From Pseudocercospora fijiensis CIRAD86 (taxonomy: Eukaryota > Ascomycota > Dothideomycetes > Mycosphaerellales > Mycosphaerellaceae), in contig NW_006921535.1 in the NCBI RefSeq assembly GCF_000340215.1, positions 4,388,596 to 4,452,595 on the forward strand: a stretch of DNA of 64,000 nucleotides, written 5' to 3'. Shown here one piece after another: positions 23,949 to 34,160 of this stretch. The notes beneath the pieces are model-generated. The model worked only from the letters and a program-made list of their open reading frames with translations, searched no databases and was not told the origin of the DNA. The stretch's first letter is position 1; every line of letters begins with the position of its first letter. The translations under genes were made by a program, and so were the position numbers.

Positions 23949-26827
23949 CTACTTCATTGGCTTCAGATCGATGTTGATGTGGTGTGATCCAGGCTCCAAG
24001 TCTAAAGACCTGCACGTTGCTTTTATTTCCCCTCCCATGGCCGATTTCTGATTGAGGAGACCGCGAGTGAAGTTCACGGGCATTTCCAGAGTCGCAACAG
24101 TACTCATCGGCACCACAATATTGAGCTCGACAGAACCATGCGCCTTGTGGATGTAATGCACCTCGATGCGACCATATGGACAGTCCACTGATCCGTGGAC
24201 CTCGCCGAACTCCGATCCGTACGGTGGTCGCACGGCGAATGTCTTGTATGCATCGCTTGTGGGCTTCAATCCCAGCACGGCTGCGTAGAACCATTCGTAG
24301 ATTGTGCCAAGCATATCGTGGCATTTAGATCTGCAGTCGTCCTGCCAGAATTCTAAAAGTGTGGTTTCTCCGCGTCGCAGGAATCGCATGTAGGAAGGAT
24401 GCTCTTCTTGCCGAGCCATCTTCAGCACAAGATCGGGTCTCCTCAAATCGTCGAGCGTGTTGAAAAGGTAGCGTAGGCCTATCTCGCCTGCTCGAATTTT
24501 ACCATCTGAGACAGCCTCCAGGAACGTCTTCTGTACATCCGCGATATGTTCAACTGGCACCAGCTTGAACTGTAGGGCGATGGCCTGTGCAACGGCGGTC
24601 TTGTCTCGCACTCCAGGAACGTCCAGAGAGGTGTAATAGGCTAGCGGGTCAGAGACATTTCCAGCGACAAGCAGATGCTTGTTGTACACTTTGTAAATTC
24701 GAGCAGCCCACTCCTGGAAACGTAAAACATCATGCTCCAGCTCAAGCTCGGCTGCCATCATTGCAAGACATTGCAGGCACTTGTAGTAGACTGCAGTTTC
24801 AATGTTGGCTTGCAAGTTGCCGAAAGCAATATCTCTTCCCCAATCACCTAAACCGTGCTCTATCAATCCACCTCTACGCTCCCATGTCTGCATATATTCG
24901 ACGAAGCGGACAGCCGCGGCGTAAACCTTTTTGATCATGTGCGTAGAGCCGTAACAATCCTTCAAAATCTGAGGTATGAAGCAGATGGCACAGCTCCACG
25001 TGATGCAGTTCCGCATAGGACCGCACATGAAGCGGAAATCTGGTGCCACTGGCGATGGGGAATCAGCCAAGAACTTTCACACCATTCCCTCTCTCAACTT
25101 ACTATTTGGTATGAAGCCCGACCCATCCTGAGCATCTAGGATATCTTCAAGGATTTTGCTGTGCAAAGCCTCAATATTGAAAACATATTGTTGAGCAGCT
25201 GCAAGCAGGTGAGTGACCTCGAGCCAGCCAAACTTTTCGATTTGTGGGCAGTCGGTATGGTAGCTGAAGAGGTTGCTGGAGTAAGTCCAATAACAAGCAT
25301 TCAGGAGTTGGTTGACATCGTCTTTATCTGTCTTCATCGTACCCAGTCGTCGTGCTGCCGATGAGATGTGCTGTCCCACCACAGATCGGATTACTGGTAG
25401 ATTCTGGCCAGCTTCCAAAGCAACGCCCTCGACCTGGATATACCTTGCGCTAGTGAAGGAGAAATCTGGCTGCCAGACCTCATCTTGTCCTGTACCTGCG
25501 AGGATAAATTCGGAGTAGACATGGGTCTCAAACTCCTTGAACAAAGGGTCAGGCATCAACACAAGGCCGTCCTCGTCAACAGTTTCGGAGTATCGAACGA
25601 TGACCTTGCTACCTGTCCTACCATTCACGACAATTCTGACCATTGTCGAGGCGTTCTGTCCTAGGTCGAAAGTCACGATGCCCGGTGACAATGTCCGTCT
25701 CGACACCGGCGGAAAAGTCTCATGCAGTATGACAGGAGGTTGTCGCTGATATCTCAGCTGGCCTCGTGGTCCTGTCACCGGTTTCGCCTGATCCCACGCG
25801 GAGTCGTCGAAATCAGGAGCATCCCAACCCTGCGGATACAGTCTGCGATCATGAGTTTCTGACGCATAGATATTTGCGAGAAGTGTTGCACTTTTGTGGA
25901 CTTTCCAGTCTGGTCCAGTGGTGATCGTTTCGTGACTGCCGTCTTCGTAAAAGAGGTGGAGTTCGCAGAAGAAGCAAAGCTCGTTACCTTGTCTGATATA
26001 CGTGCGGTCCTCGTACATTGGCCAAAAGAAACGATTTCCCTGATCCCCGGCATAGAAGCCATTGCCGATGTGAGCGCCTATTGCATTGCTGCCTTGGACG
26101 AGATGGTCGGTCAAATCATAGCCAACATACTGCACAGTCTTGTGGCAGTCGGTCCAGCCTGGGTCAAGTACATGCTTGGATGCAGATCTGCCATTGAACG
26201 AGAGATTGAAATGACCTAGACCAGATGCAAGAGCAACAAGTCGAGTTGGGACTTTGTCAAGAGTAAAGGTCTTTCGGATGTATATCGGTTTGTCAGCGCC
26301 TGTTGTGGACTGATCAGTGGAACGCTAAGTTTGCATGATGCATGACTAAAGGTACCATCTCCGACCCATACGCTCTTCCACCTGTTGGCCTCATCCTCAA
26401 ACCAAGCACGAAAGATCAAGCTGGAATGAGGCATGTACGTTTGGTTCATGCTCCATGGCGGTAAATATGGTGATCGAGGGTAAGCGGTGAAGAAGGAATT
26501 TATCTTGGACGCGTGCTCGTGTCCACGTTCGTCCCACACCTTGACGGTCCAGAAATAGGTGGTGGTAGAGCGCAAGCCTCCATGTGGCTTGCAGTGAATG
26601 TTACGTTGACTGGTGCTGATTACCTTGCCGGTGCCCCAGACAATGGGAGCTTCTGGTTGGAAAATGCCGGTCGATGATGCTCGGAGATCAATCTGATATG
26701 CAGTTTGTCTTTTTCCCGGAGCGTCGCTTGTTAAGGACCAGTGAAAATAAAGGTCGTCGGCGTCTATACCAATGGTTTCGTGGTAGCCGTGAAGGCCGCA
26801 GTCAACGACGTCCATGTGGTCTGGCAT
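23949..26827 (-). CDS. Glycoside hydrolase family 78 alpha-L-rhamnosidase
   Basis: Releases terminal L-rhamnose from pectic side chains and plant glycosides. Exons 26356-26827, 25103-26299 and 23949-25048 join in frame into 922 residues, the usual GH78 size. The N-terminus has the YHETIGIDADDLYFHWSLTS strand region typical of the family, then a beta domain, SVWVGDG and GNGFYAGDQGN. The (alpha/alpha)6 catalytic domain carries SYHTDCPQIEKFGWLEVTHL with acidic residues where GH78 has its catalytic cluster, followed by MAPDFRFMCGPMRNCITWS. The C-terminal domain ends NIDLKPMK. No signal peptide is visible at MPDHMDVVDCG, so the enzyme may be intracellular or exported unconventionally. It is divergent from the sugar porter at 28468, about 1.6 kb away. 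Substrate is inferred from family only. Confidence 0.93.
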
Positions 26828-27110
26828 GGCATGGCACTAGGGCACGGCATGCACTGCACCCCTTCTTTTGAAGCTGCATACTTGACGAGACCGACTGTAT
26901 TGCCGGCGTGGGCCTGGCGGAGGTACATGTAGTGCCGTCAAGCGATGCCGTCGCGTAAAAGACAGCGAAGAATCGGGAGCATTCTGCCGAAGCCCTAAGT
27001 TGCAGGGTCTTTAGCTTTGCACGGCAGGCAAGGATGCGATGGAGGAGAGCATGGATGCTCGGCGGTGGCACGATGTCGACTCGTAGCCAATGAAGACACA
27101 GAAGAGATAA

Positions 27111-27245
27111 CAGGTGGCACCTGTTATAGGTAGCACCTGTTGGGGTTCACCTATCGCATTATATATAAATGGACTTAGAGACAGACATTGCCTACTACGA
27201 CCTATACTATATACGCGCTACCTATATAGTTTTCCTTTTTTAGTA
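27111..27245. repeat. Direct repeat 1 of the small LTR-like element
   Basis: Left terminal repeat, about 135 bp. It begins with two near-identical 16-base words (AGGTGGCACCTGTTAT and AGGTAGCACCTGTTGG) and contains a TATATATAAAT TATA-like box. Confidence 0.7.
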
Positions 27246-27584
27246 ACCGACGTAGGGCGACTCTTAGTTAGATATCGATAGATAGTCCCTATTAAGTATA
27301 TAATACTAAAGTACGCTAGGATTGCGACTAATTCTATATAGAGTAGGACCTAGTAGGAAACGGATAGATAGTATCTATAATTATTAGCAGTACTAATGGA
27401 CTTATATTTAAAATAACGAAGATACTCTATAGATAGGTAGAGGAAGGTATACTAGTAAGAAAAGGAACGATATTTAGAGAGACTAAGACTTTAGGCATTT
27501 AGGGAAGTATAATTATATTATTAAAAAATAGCCTAGTAGTTAGGTAGTATAGGCGCTATCTATTTCCGCCTAGTATAAAGATTG

Positions 27585-27718
27585 CAGGTAGTATCTATTA
27601 TAGGTAGCACCTGTTAGGGATTAGCTATCGCATTATATATAAATAGACTTGGATATAGACATTACCTACCACGACTTATGCTACACACGCGTTACCTGTA
27701 TGATTTTCCTTTTCTACA
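27585..27718. repeat. Direct repeat 2 of the small LTR-like element
   Basis: Right terminal repeat, about 134 bp, alignable with the left one essentially without gaps. Confidence 0.7.
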
Positions 27719-28467
27719 GAAGAAGGGGCCTCGCACAGCTGAGCCGCATCGAACGGAACGACGAGCGGAAAGAGCTGAGCTTGACACGGGCGGGCACGTG
27801 GCGCCGAGCATGTCTTCCTTGTGCCTTCCCTCTGCCTCGCGTCGTCTCGCGTCGCCTCGCCCCATTAGTGATGGAGCCCACCATCCAGTGGATCGTGTGT
27901 ACAGCGTGTAATACACCATGTACACAGCCCTCGAGGTCGGATGCCTGGTATACCGTATACACCCATAGAGGAGTTATGCAATACGCGGATACCAGCCGAG
28001 ATATCGAGGTATTAATGTGGGCCCTCTCTTGTGTACAGTGTACACCTGGTATACACCCGTATATTACATGGTGTATACAAGGACAATTGCCAATCCACGG
28101 TGGATTCACATCCCTACGCCCCATTATTGACCATTGCCTTCCCTATCCTATGCCACGAGCGCCAGCGCCTGGGCATCCCCTAGTGCATGTCTCGGGCGAT
28201 TTGCTAGCGAAGCGCTTTCGCTGTGGCCAAGCTTAGCACCATCGTCTCCCGACAAAGACATGCAGCGAGCGCATTGGCAATCGGTAGCGCACACGGTACG
28301 CAGGGCATGCTGTAAGGTATTCTATGCCGTCCACATCCCCGCGACATGTCCGCTAACCCAACGACGAACATAAAGCCTCGACGCACCCCATATCGCATCG
28401 CGTCCTTCGTTCCCCCAGATGAACACCCACACGCAACTCTGCCTCGTGCACTGCCATCAGCATCACC
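27719..28467 (+). promoter_or_regulatory. Upstream region of the sugar porter gene with clustered GTGTAC/GTATAC inverted motifs
   Basis: About 750 bp before the start codon. Short inverted motifs cluster at 27895-28078: a GTGTAC…GTACAC arrangement at 27897-27924, GGTATACCGTATACACC at about 27947-27963, GTGTACAGTGTACAC (arms of 6, spacer of 3) at 28031-28045, then GGTATACACC and GGTGTATAC. Such repeated half-sites could be operators for a zinc-cluster regulator; that is inference. Long ORFs in this stretch overlap the repeats and are not credible genes. Confidence 0.45.
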
Positions 28468-29999
28468 ATGGGCCGCTCGACATCTTTCTACTCCTCGGCC
28501 TTCTTGGCGATAGGGGGCTTTCTCTTCGGCTACGATAGTGGTATCATCACCTCGGCCATCTCAGTCTCGGAGTTCATCAAATACTTCAACAGCCCTTCCG
28601 ACAACGAGACGGGCGGCATTGTATCCTGCTTCCAGGGCGGAGCAATCCTCGGCACTATCATCAACATGCTGGTGGCAGACCGCCTGGGGAGGAAGAGGAC
28701 CATTTTGGTGGGATCCATCATCTCCGTGCTCGGCTGTGCTCTGCAGGGAGGCGCAGCAGCAATGGCCATGCTCATGATCGGACGCTTCATCGCAGGTACT
28801 GCCGTGGGCATGTTAACATCGACAATTCCGCTGTATGCTGCTGAAATTTCCGAGCCCAAGTATCGAGGTCTGCAATCTGGACTGCTGCAATGGATGCTGT
28901 CTTGGGGCTTCCTGGTGGCACAATGGGTTGGCTACGGACTGTCCTTCGTAACGACCTCAAGCGTGCAGTTGGTCCATCCTGTTCTCTCCCTACCTCAAAC
29001 ACCATGATACTGACAACTTTCCCTTCTTCCAGATGGCGCTTCCCTCTCGCCTTTCAGTGCCTTCCAGCCATCATCCTCGCCATCGGAATAAATTTCCTCT
29101 CCGAATCCCCTCGCTGGCTCGTGGAGAAGGATCGCCATGAGGAAGCACGTGTCGTTCTGGGAAAGCTCCGCAACACCGATACCGACGATAGCACTCGCCT
29201 GATTGATCTCGAGCTTCAAGAGATCATCGACGTTGTGACGGCCGACCGCCTCGCGAACCAGACTTCGTGGACGAAGATCTTCACGAAGCCCTCATGGCGC
29301 AAGCGACTTCTGTTGGGATGTGGTGTTCAAGCGTTCGGGCCACTTTCAGGCATAAACGTGATCAACTACTACGGCCCACGGATCTATTCTCTATTGGGCA
29401 TCTCAGATCAGGTCTCATTGATGATCATCGGCATCTCTGGAGCACTCTCGGTCGTCTATTGCACGATAGGTCTTCTCACCCTTGATAGGACTGGTCGCGT
29501 CAAGCCATTGATCGTAAGCGCTGTCGGTCTTGCAGGGGCTCTCATCGCAAACGCTGTCATGGCCGGCTACATCAACCCAGGAAATGAGAACATGCTACGC
29601 GCCATGGTCGCCATGAACTTCGTGTTCTCTCTCTTCTACACTCCGCTAGGAATTATCTCCTGGGTCTACCCGGCAGAGATCTTTCCTGTAGAAGTTCGTG
29701 CCTTGGGCAATGCGATTACAACTTTCACAAACTGGACAATCAACCTCATTTTTGCACAGTTCACCCCGCACGCACTTTCGACTATTGGCTTCCGATACTT
29801 TTATGTATTTGTCGCGTTCAATATTATCGCAGCGTTGGCTTATATCTTCTTCTACCCAGAGACGAAGGGCAAGTCGTTGGAGCAGATGGATGAGCTCTTC
29901 GGCGACCAGCTTGTTCCACATGCGCTTGAAGATCCAGAGGGCGCGGCCGCAGCCTTTGAGGGGAAGGGAAGGATGAGTGTGGAGCACAAAGAGGTATAA
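28468..29999 (+). CDS. MFS sugar porter (hexose/pentose-type transporter)
   Basis: Proton-linked sugar uptake across the plasma membrane. Exons 28468-28967 and 29033-29999 give 488 residues. The CA|GTTGGT donor is weak but is the only one restoring frame (…SVQWRFPLAFQ), and TACTGAC lies before the acceptor. Sugar-porter signatures are present in order: GGFLFGYDSGIITSA in helix 1, DRLGRKRTI in loop 2-3, GRFIAGTAVG and YAAEISEPKYRG, SESPRWLVEKD at the central loop, YPAEIFPVEVRALGNAI, and FYPETKGKSLEQMDELF at the C-terminus. About 12 membrane segments are expected. Shortness of the N-terminus is normal for the family. Pairing with a rhamnosidase suggests uptake of a released sugar, perhaps rhamnose, but the substrate cannot be read from sequence. 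Confidence 0.95.
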
Positions 30000-30283
30000 G
30001 ACCAGTATAATACCATTTGCGAACATCACAAGAAAAAGATTCTTCGCGTCGGTTTCGGAATGACACTTCTCTCGTAACACCTTCCACATGGATCGTTTTG
30101 TCTCAGAGTTCTCCGAGGAATGTTCTTGCAACGCCTTGACTGTGCTCTTGATTGACAACTGCTGTAGCAATCAAAGTGATCAACAAAGCTTGTCCCAGGT
30201 GAAAAGAGCTGTGCCTTCGGTATTATCCCTAGGTCTAGACAATTTCTGCTCTGCTTTCCTCTTGCATCGAGGCAGACAGCGAC

Positions 30284-32608
30284 ATGTCAAAATTGTGGCG
30301 TAAGCTGTTTTGCATGCCGGAAGAGCACAACTCAAAGCCTCCGCCAAAGCACATGAGAGTAGTACGAGCTGTAAAGCCCAGCAGCCAACCCCTCAAGTCG
30401 GATCTCAAGAAGCCTCGCATGCGCATTTCGAAGCGAATTACGATCTCGATATCTGATCCAGGTATAGCAGAGCGTGGAGTTCGTGGCCTGAGAGGCGGGG
30501 GATGCGGTCCAAGCAAGACCGCTAGACCACAACAATCGCGTCGTAATGCTCAGCATGGCAACCGCCGTCGCTCCCAACCACATCCATCTCGTGCGTCTGT
30601 ACACACTGGTGGGGTTCAATCACATCAACAGCGGGCCCAGGCGACGGAACTTAGCGCCGAAGATGTCATGCGAGCTAAGCTCGAACGAAAGTACCCGGGC
30701 TATGGTAAAGATCGAAGCGCCACCCAAGCCGGCATCAATGTCCTCCAACCGGGTAATTCAGGGCGTCAGTTTAAAGGAAATGGCCGTTACAGCCAGCAAA
30801 TAACAGGTGATGATGTTATAGAGCTCGCGGACCGGAACGGCTCCGTCAGCGGCATTCGTGGAGGATGTGCTGTCCAAGCTGATGATGAATCCAACGTTCA
30901 GCCCAGTCGTGAAGTCGCGGTTGGCCAACACCCACCGGGGCGAAGCAGCCTTGCTAACAACTTGATTGCGACCAGATATGAGGATGCCATTGGGGGCACT
31001 GAGCCAGCCAGCGGCACCAACCCGGTTAGCGGTGGAGCGCAGCAGCAACAGCGTCGGCTGATCGGACAGCCTGTAAGGGGAGGAGAGCAACGTAAGTCGA
31101 GGAGGGTGCTTTCCAGACTAAAAAGCATCCTTTGCTGCTCGAAAGCCGGACCTTGTCAACCGATCGAGCCGACGAGAGAATTGCACAACAGGTGCCCAGG
31201 AAAAGAGCCTCCACCTGTTCCACGCGATGAGATTCGTCCGGAAGGCATGGGTGGGGAGCTTCGGAATCAGCCGACCACCAATGCCTCACAAGGTCGCCTA
31301 CATGTAGATTCTGGCACAAACATTCGTCGCAGGCCAAGGGTAGCATCTGCGGAGCAAAACTCCCAAGAAACTGACGGTGACAGTACTGTATTGCCGATGA
31401 CTGGTCGACTATCTTCTGCTGTGCAAGCTTTAACGCTCTCTCAAGATGTCGATGAGATTGTTTCGGTCGATCAGGGCAGATCGATCGGAGTTGAACCACA
31501 GAGTCGATTCAGTGAGTCGTCTTCCAGCAATCAGTCCGACATGAGCGCGATACTTGACGATCATTTTTCAGTCGAACTTGAAAGGCAGCGTGCTGTGGAG
31601 CAAGATCCAACAAGACACCAGGACCTCACGAATCAATACGATCGAAGAATGTCGCAGCTTCTGGAAGCTTACGGCGATCGACGACAGAGCTCAAAAGCAT
31701 TGTCCGGCGAACAGCGATGGCATATTCGTGGCGGACAGGATGAGAGCGAGGTGAATCAATTCAAATTCTCCTTTTTGGCAAGTGTTCGCAGAATCCTCTG
31801 CTGCTCTTGTCAAGAAGACCAGGACTCCAAGGAGGCTCGTCCGCAGCAGCTTGACACTTACAACCCTGAGCCACAGAATCGAACACAACGTGCCTTTTCG
31901 TACAGATATAGCGACCCACATCCCGAGAGAGGCGGGATCGGCCTGGCACTGACGATACCGCGTGACGAACCTCGTCCAGCGACCCCATCTTCAACACTCG
32001 GTATTGCACCACGGAGTCGTAATGTCTCTCATACTCTCGACACGACTGACCAGAATGAGCATGATATGATGCCGCGTCAGACCACGATTAGACGAATCTC
32101 CGAGCCGGCACCCACTCCCAGCCTAACTTGGTCGAAGTCAGTCAATCAACGCGCACAGACTAGAAGCGCAATAGAACCCATGATTGCTACCGCACAGCAA
32201 GCACAGACAGAGCCTGGCACGCCTACGAGACCAGACGGCCTAGGACTCCTGAGTGATGGTGTACAAGCTCACCATCACCGTCGCGCTGCGGCGCCTCTCG
32301 ATGGCAGTGAGAATATGTTGCCGCTGATCAGTAACTTAGTGCGGGAAGCGCATGAGCGCCCGCTCAGTAGGATTTCGAGGCCAGAAAGGCGAGATGATCC
32401 AAGTTCAGGCCATGAGCGGCAGCATGGACTCCAGCGAAGCGCTTCCAGCAGAAGATTGCGTATTCAAACAACTCCGCAGCGGCCAATTTCGTTCACTCCT
32501 TGCAATACGCCGGTTGAGAACTCGGCTCCGATGGCAGAATTTAGTGATGGGCCGCCGAAGGGGAGACCGAAGTCGAGCATTTTCCCGGAGCAGTCGCCTC
32601 GATTATGA
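30284..32608 (+). CDS. Disordered 774-residue protein with three Cys-containing basic/hydrophobic motifs
   Basis: Single open frame without introns; I do not recognise the family. The protein is rich in Arg, Gln, Ser and Pro and appears disordered, with no membrane helix. Three short islands share a pattern of basic then hydrophobic residues then Cys: LWRKLFCMPEE at the very N-terminus (residues 4-14), LSRLKSILCCSKAG around 275-288, and LASVRRILCCSCQED around 496-510. Each looks like a candidate S-acylation or membrane-contact site. A PPPVPRDE proline stretch lies near 310. The ATG at 30284 places the first motif at the terminus, which supports it. The gene is convergent with FRG1, with about 130 bp between stops. 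Function unknown. Confidence 0.75.
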   Translation: MSKLWRKLFCMPEEHNSKPPPKHMRVVRAVKPSSQPLKSDLKKPRMRISKRITISISDPGIAERGVRGLRGGGCGPSKTARPQQSRRNAQHGNRRRSQPHPSRASVHTGGVQSHQQRAQATELSAEDVMRAKLERKYPGYGKDRSATQAGINVLQPGNSGRQFKGNGRYSQQITGDDVIELADRNGSVSGIRGGCAVQADDESNVQPSREVAVGQHPPGRSSLANNLIATRYEDAIGGTEPASGTNPVSGGAQQQQRRLIGQPVRGGEQRKSRRVLSRLKSILCCSKAGPCQPIEPTRELHNRCPGKEPPPVPRDEIRPEGMGGELRNQPTTNASQGRLHVDSGTNIRRRPRVASAEQNSQETDGDSTVLPMTGRLSSAVQALTLSQDVDEIVSVDQGRSIGVEPQSRFSESSSSNQSDMSAILDDHFSVELERQRAVEQDPTRHQDLTNQYDRRMSQLLEAYGDRRQSSKALSGEQRWHIRGGQDESEVNQFKFSFLASVRRILCCSCQEDQDSKEARPQQLDTYNPEPQNRTQRAFSYRYSDPHPERGGIGLALTIPRDEPRPATPSSTLGIAPRSRNVSHTLDTTDQNEHDMMPRQTTIRRISEPAPTPSLTWSKSVNQRAQTRSAIEPMIATAQQAQTEPGTPTRPDGLGLLSDGVQAHHHRRAAAPLDGSENMLPLISNLVREAHERPLSRISRPERRDDPSSGHERQHGLQRSASSRRLRIQTTPQRPISFTPCNTPVENSAPMAEFSDGPPKGRPKSSIFPEQSPRL

Positions 32609-32741
32609 GAAGCGATAGCATGGGATGGTTCCAAGCGATGATGTGATGCTTGCGTAGATGGCAGTCTTATCATTTTGGGACCCATTCTCGCATCGCGTGC
32701 AAGTGCTGCTGGTCTCACAAAGAATAAGCAGCATGGTCTCT

Positions 32742-33536
32742 TCAAGCATATTTATCATGCTTCCCTTTTGCCTTGACATCAAGCATCTCCTCATGATAAT
32801 TCCCCTCCCGTCTCGCCTTTTTCAACCTCTTCACCTCGTCGTCCTCCAATCGCCGTCCCACCTCAGCCTCCAATTCTTTCCTACTGATCTTGGCGCGTAC
32901 CTTCTCCTTCTTTTCCTCTTTATGCTTAGGCTTAAACCTCGCCTGCATGCGGATGCTCACCGCACTCTTCTCTGACGCCGTCTCCGCATCGCCTCTCACT
33001 TCTCCATCCTCATCGACGGAGACAAACCTCTCATATGCGCCGATGTCGAAAGTGGCGGGAACAGCTTCCGAAGCGGTGAGCGTGAACGTCTCCTCGGGAC
33101 TCACAGCTTCTCGCGTAGAGGAGAGCAAGCCGTACTTGTCGCAAGCCAGGTACTTCCCATGGTGTCCCTTGAAGGTGAATTTATTGCTTGTGCCAACGAT
33201 CTTCTGGCTGATCCACACCTGCCTCACATCATGTGGTTCCGCGGTGGAAGGCTCGTTTTCGATCAAATTCTCAATCTCGCTTGTGAAAACTTTCCCGAAT
33301 TGATCGCAAGCTATACAGGAGACTGTCTTCGAGGGCAAGACGAGTACGACTGGGCCGGCGATATCGTCTATGCCGTCCGCCGACACCCAATTCTCATCAT
33401 CTTGCGGAGCCGCAGGGGCGTTGGCGGGAATCACGGACTTGGATGGTGGCGCGTCATTCTCGTCTTCGGCGTCTTTGGCTTCGCGTTTTCTCTTTTTGAC
33501 CTTTTTGTCGCCTTTGAAGGAGAGTGGCTTGACCAT
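32742..33536 (-). CDS. frg1: FRG1-family protein
   Basis: FRG1 proteins are nucleolar or nuclear and linked to pre-mRNA processing and actin bundling in animals. I chose the ATG at 33536 (MVKPLSFKGDKKVKKRKR, a Lys/Arg-rich N-terminus); the frame remains open upstream into the adjacent transposon terminal repeat but only from a GTG. The protein has 264 residues: a basic N-terminal region, a beta-trefoil core (ENWVSADGIDDIAGPVVLVL, VRQVWISQKIVGTSNKFTFK, HHGKYLACDKYGLLSS, YERFVSVDEDGEVRGD) and a Lys/Glu-rich C-terminal tail typical of the family. No intron is needed. A MULE is inserted about 80 bp upstream of the start codon, so the native promoter is displaced. Confidence 0.92.
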   Translation of the reverse strand: MVKPLSFKGDKKVKKRKREAKDAEDENDAPPSKSVIPANAPAAPQDDENWVSADGIDDIAGPVVLVLPSKTVSCIACDQFGKVFTSEIENLIENEPSTAEPHDVRQVWISQKIVGTSNKFTFKGHHGKYLACDKYGLLSSTREAVSPEETFTLTASEAVPATFDIGAYERFVSVDEDGEVRGDAETASEKSAVSIRMQARFKPKHKEEKKEKVRAKISRKELEAEVGRRLEDDEVKRLKKARREGNYHEEMLDVKAKGKHDKYA

Positions 33537-33606
33537 GCTCGGGGCCTTTATGGCACTGCTGATTGCCGATTGTGGCCGCGAAGGAAGAAAGAGGGAAGGT
33601 GCGGTG

Positions 33607-33615
33607 CGAAGGGAA
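33607..33615. repeat. 9-bp target-site duplication, left of MULE
   Basis: CGAAGGGAA directly precedes the left terminal inverted repeat and recurs unchanged at 36934-36942. Confidence 0.92.
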
Positions 33616-33658
33616 CCTGGCACTTATACCGAGCCCCAGCTGCCCGCCCGAGCCCCAG
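33616..33658 (+). repeat. MULE left terminal inverted repeat (43 bp)
   Basis: GC-rich and identical to the reverse complement of 36891-36933. Confidence 0.95.
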
Positions 33659-33935
33659 TGGATATACTAATATAGAATCGCGCTGAATGAGATTACGTGC
33701 TGTTTCCACCTATTATATATTATATCTATTCTTGGTTGGTATTGTTAATAGGCGCGGAGCGCGTTACCTAGGAAGTCGCGCCTCGAATTCTACTATAGAC
33801 CTAAAATTCGCATTTCTTCCCCCTTTTATAGTAGATTACTAGTATCTATCGAAAATAGCTAAATCTCCATCGTACGACGAGTTTCTCGATAATATTATCG
33901 CCGGCGGTAGTAGTAACGAGGCGGCGGTAGCGGCG

Positions 33936-34160
33936 GTAGAAGGCGCGCCTTTAGCGACAGTAGTTATTAAGTCGTAGGAAGAGGTAGAAATAGAGGTAGA
34001 AGGCGCGCCTTCGGCGGTAGTTATTAAGTCGTAGGAAGAGGTAGAAATAGAGGTAGAAGGCGCGCTCTCGGCGGTAGTTATCGAGTCGTAGGAAGAGGTA
34101 GAAATAGAGGTTAAAGGCGCGCTCTCGGCGGTAGTTATCGAGTCGTAGGAAGAGGTTTAA
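33936..34160 (+). repeat. 57-60-bp tandem repeat in the MULE transposase N-terminus
   Basis: Four head-to-tail units, the first 60 and the others about 57 bases, all multiples of three. Read in the transposase direction each encodes a 19-residue unit of the form EGAPSAVVIKS-x-EEVEIEV, where x is TAG in place of a probable CAG. Variation is mostly one or two codons per unit. Confidence 0.85.

Larger units (their letters stand above)
27111..27718. mobile_element. Small LTR-like element with 135-bp direct repeats
   Basis: Two direct repeats (27111-27245 and 27585-27718) share the same order of words, including TATAGGTAGCACCTGTT, CTATCGCATTATATATAAAT and GATTTTCCTTTT-like ends. Differences are mainly transitions. 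They enclose about 340 bp of RIP-type AT-rich DNA with no ORF. The architecture fits a TRIM-like non-autonomous LTR element. I could not find a clean target duplication or primer-binding site, so a tandem-repeat origin is not excluded. It lies between the divergent rhamnosidase and sugar porter genes. Confidence 0.6.

Noticed and set aside
27649..28236. 195-codon plus-strand ORF upstream of the sugar porter
   Set aside because: Begins inside the LTR-like repeat and runs through the dyad cluster; no motif, and better explained as promoter DNA.
33537..33623. N-terminal extension of FRG1 by 29 residues
   Set aside because: It would start at a GTG inside the MULE terminal repeat; the ATG at 33536 gives a normal family N-terminus.
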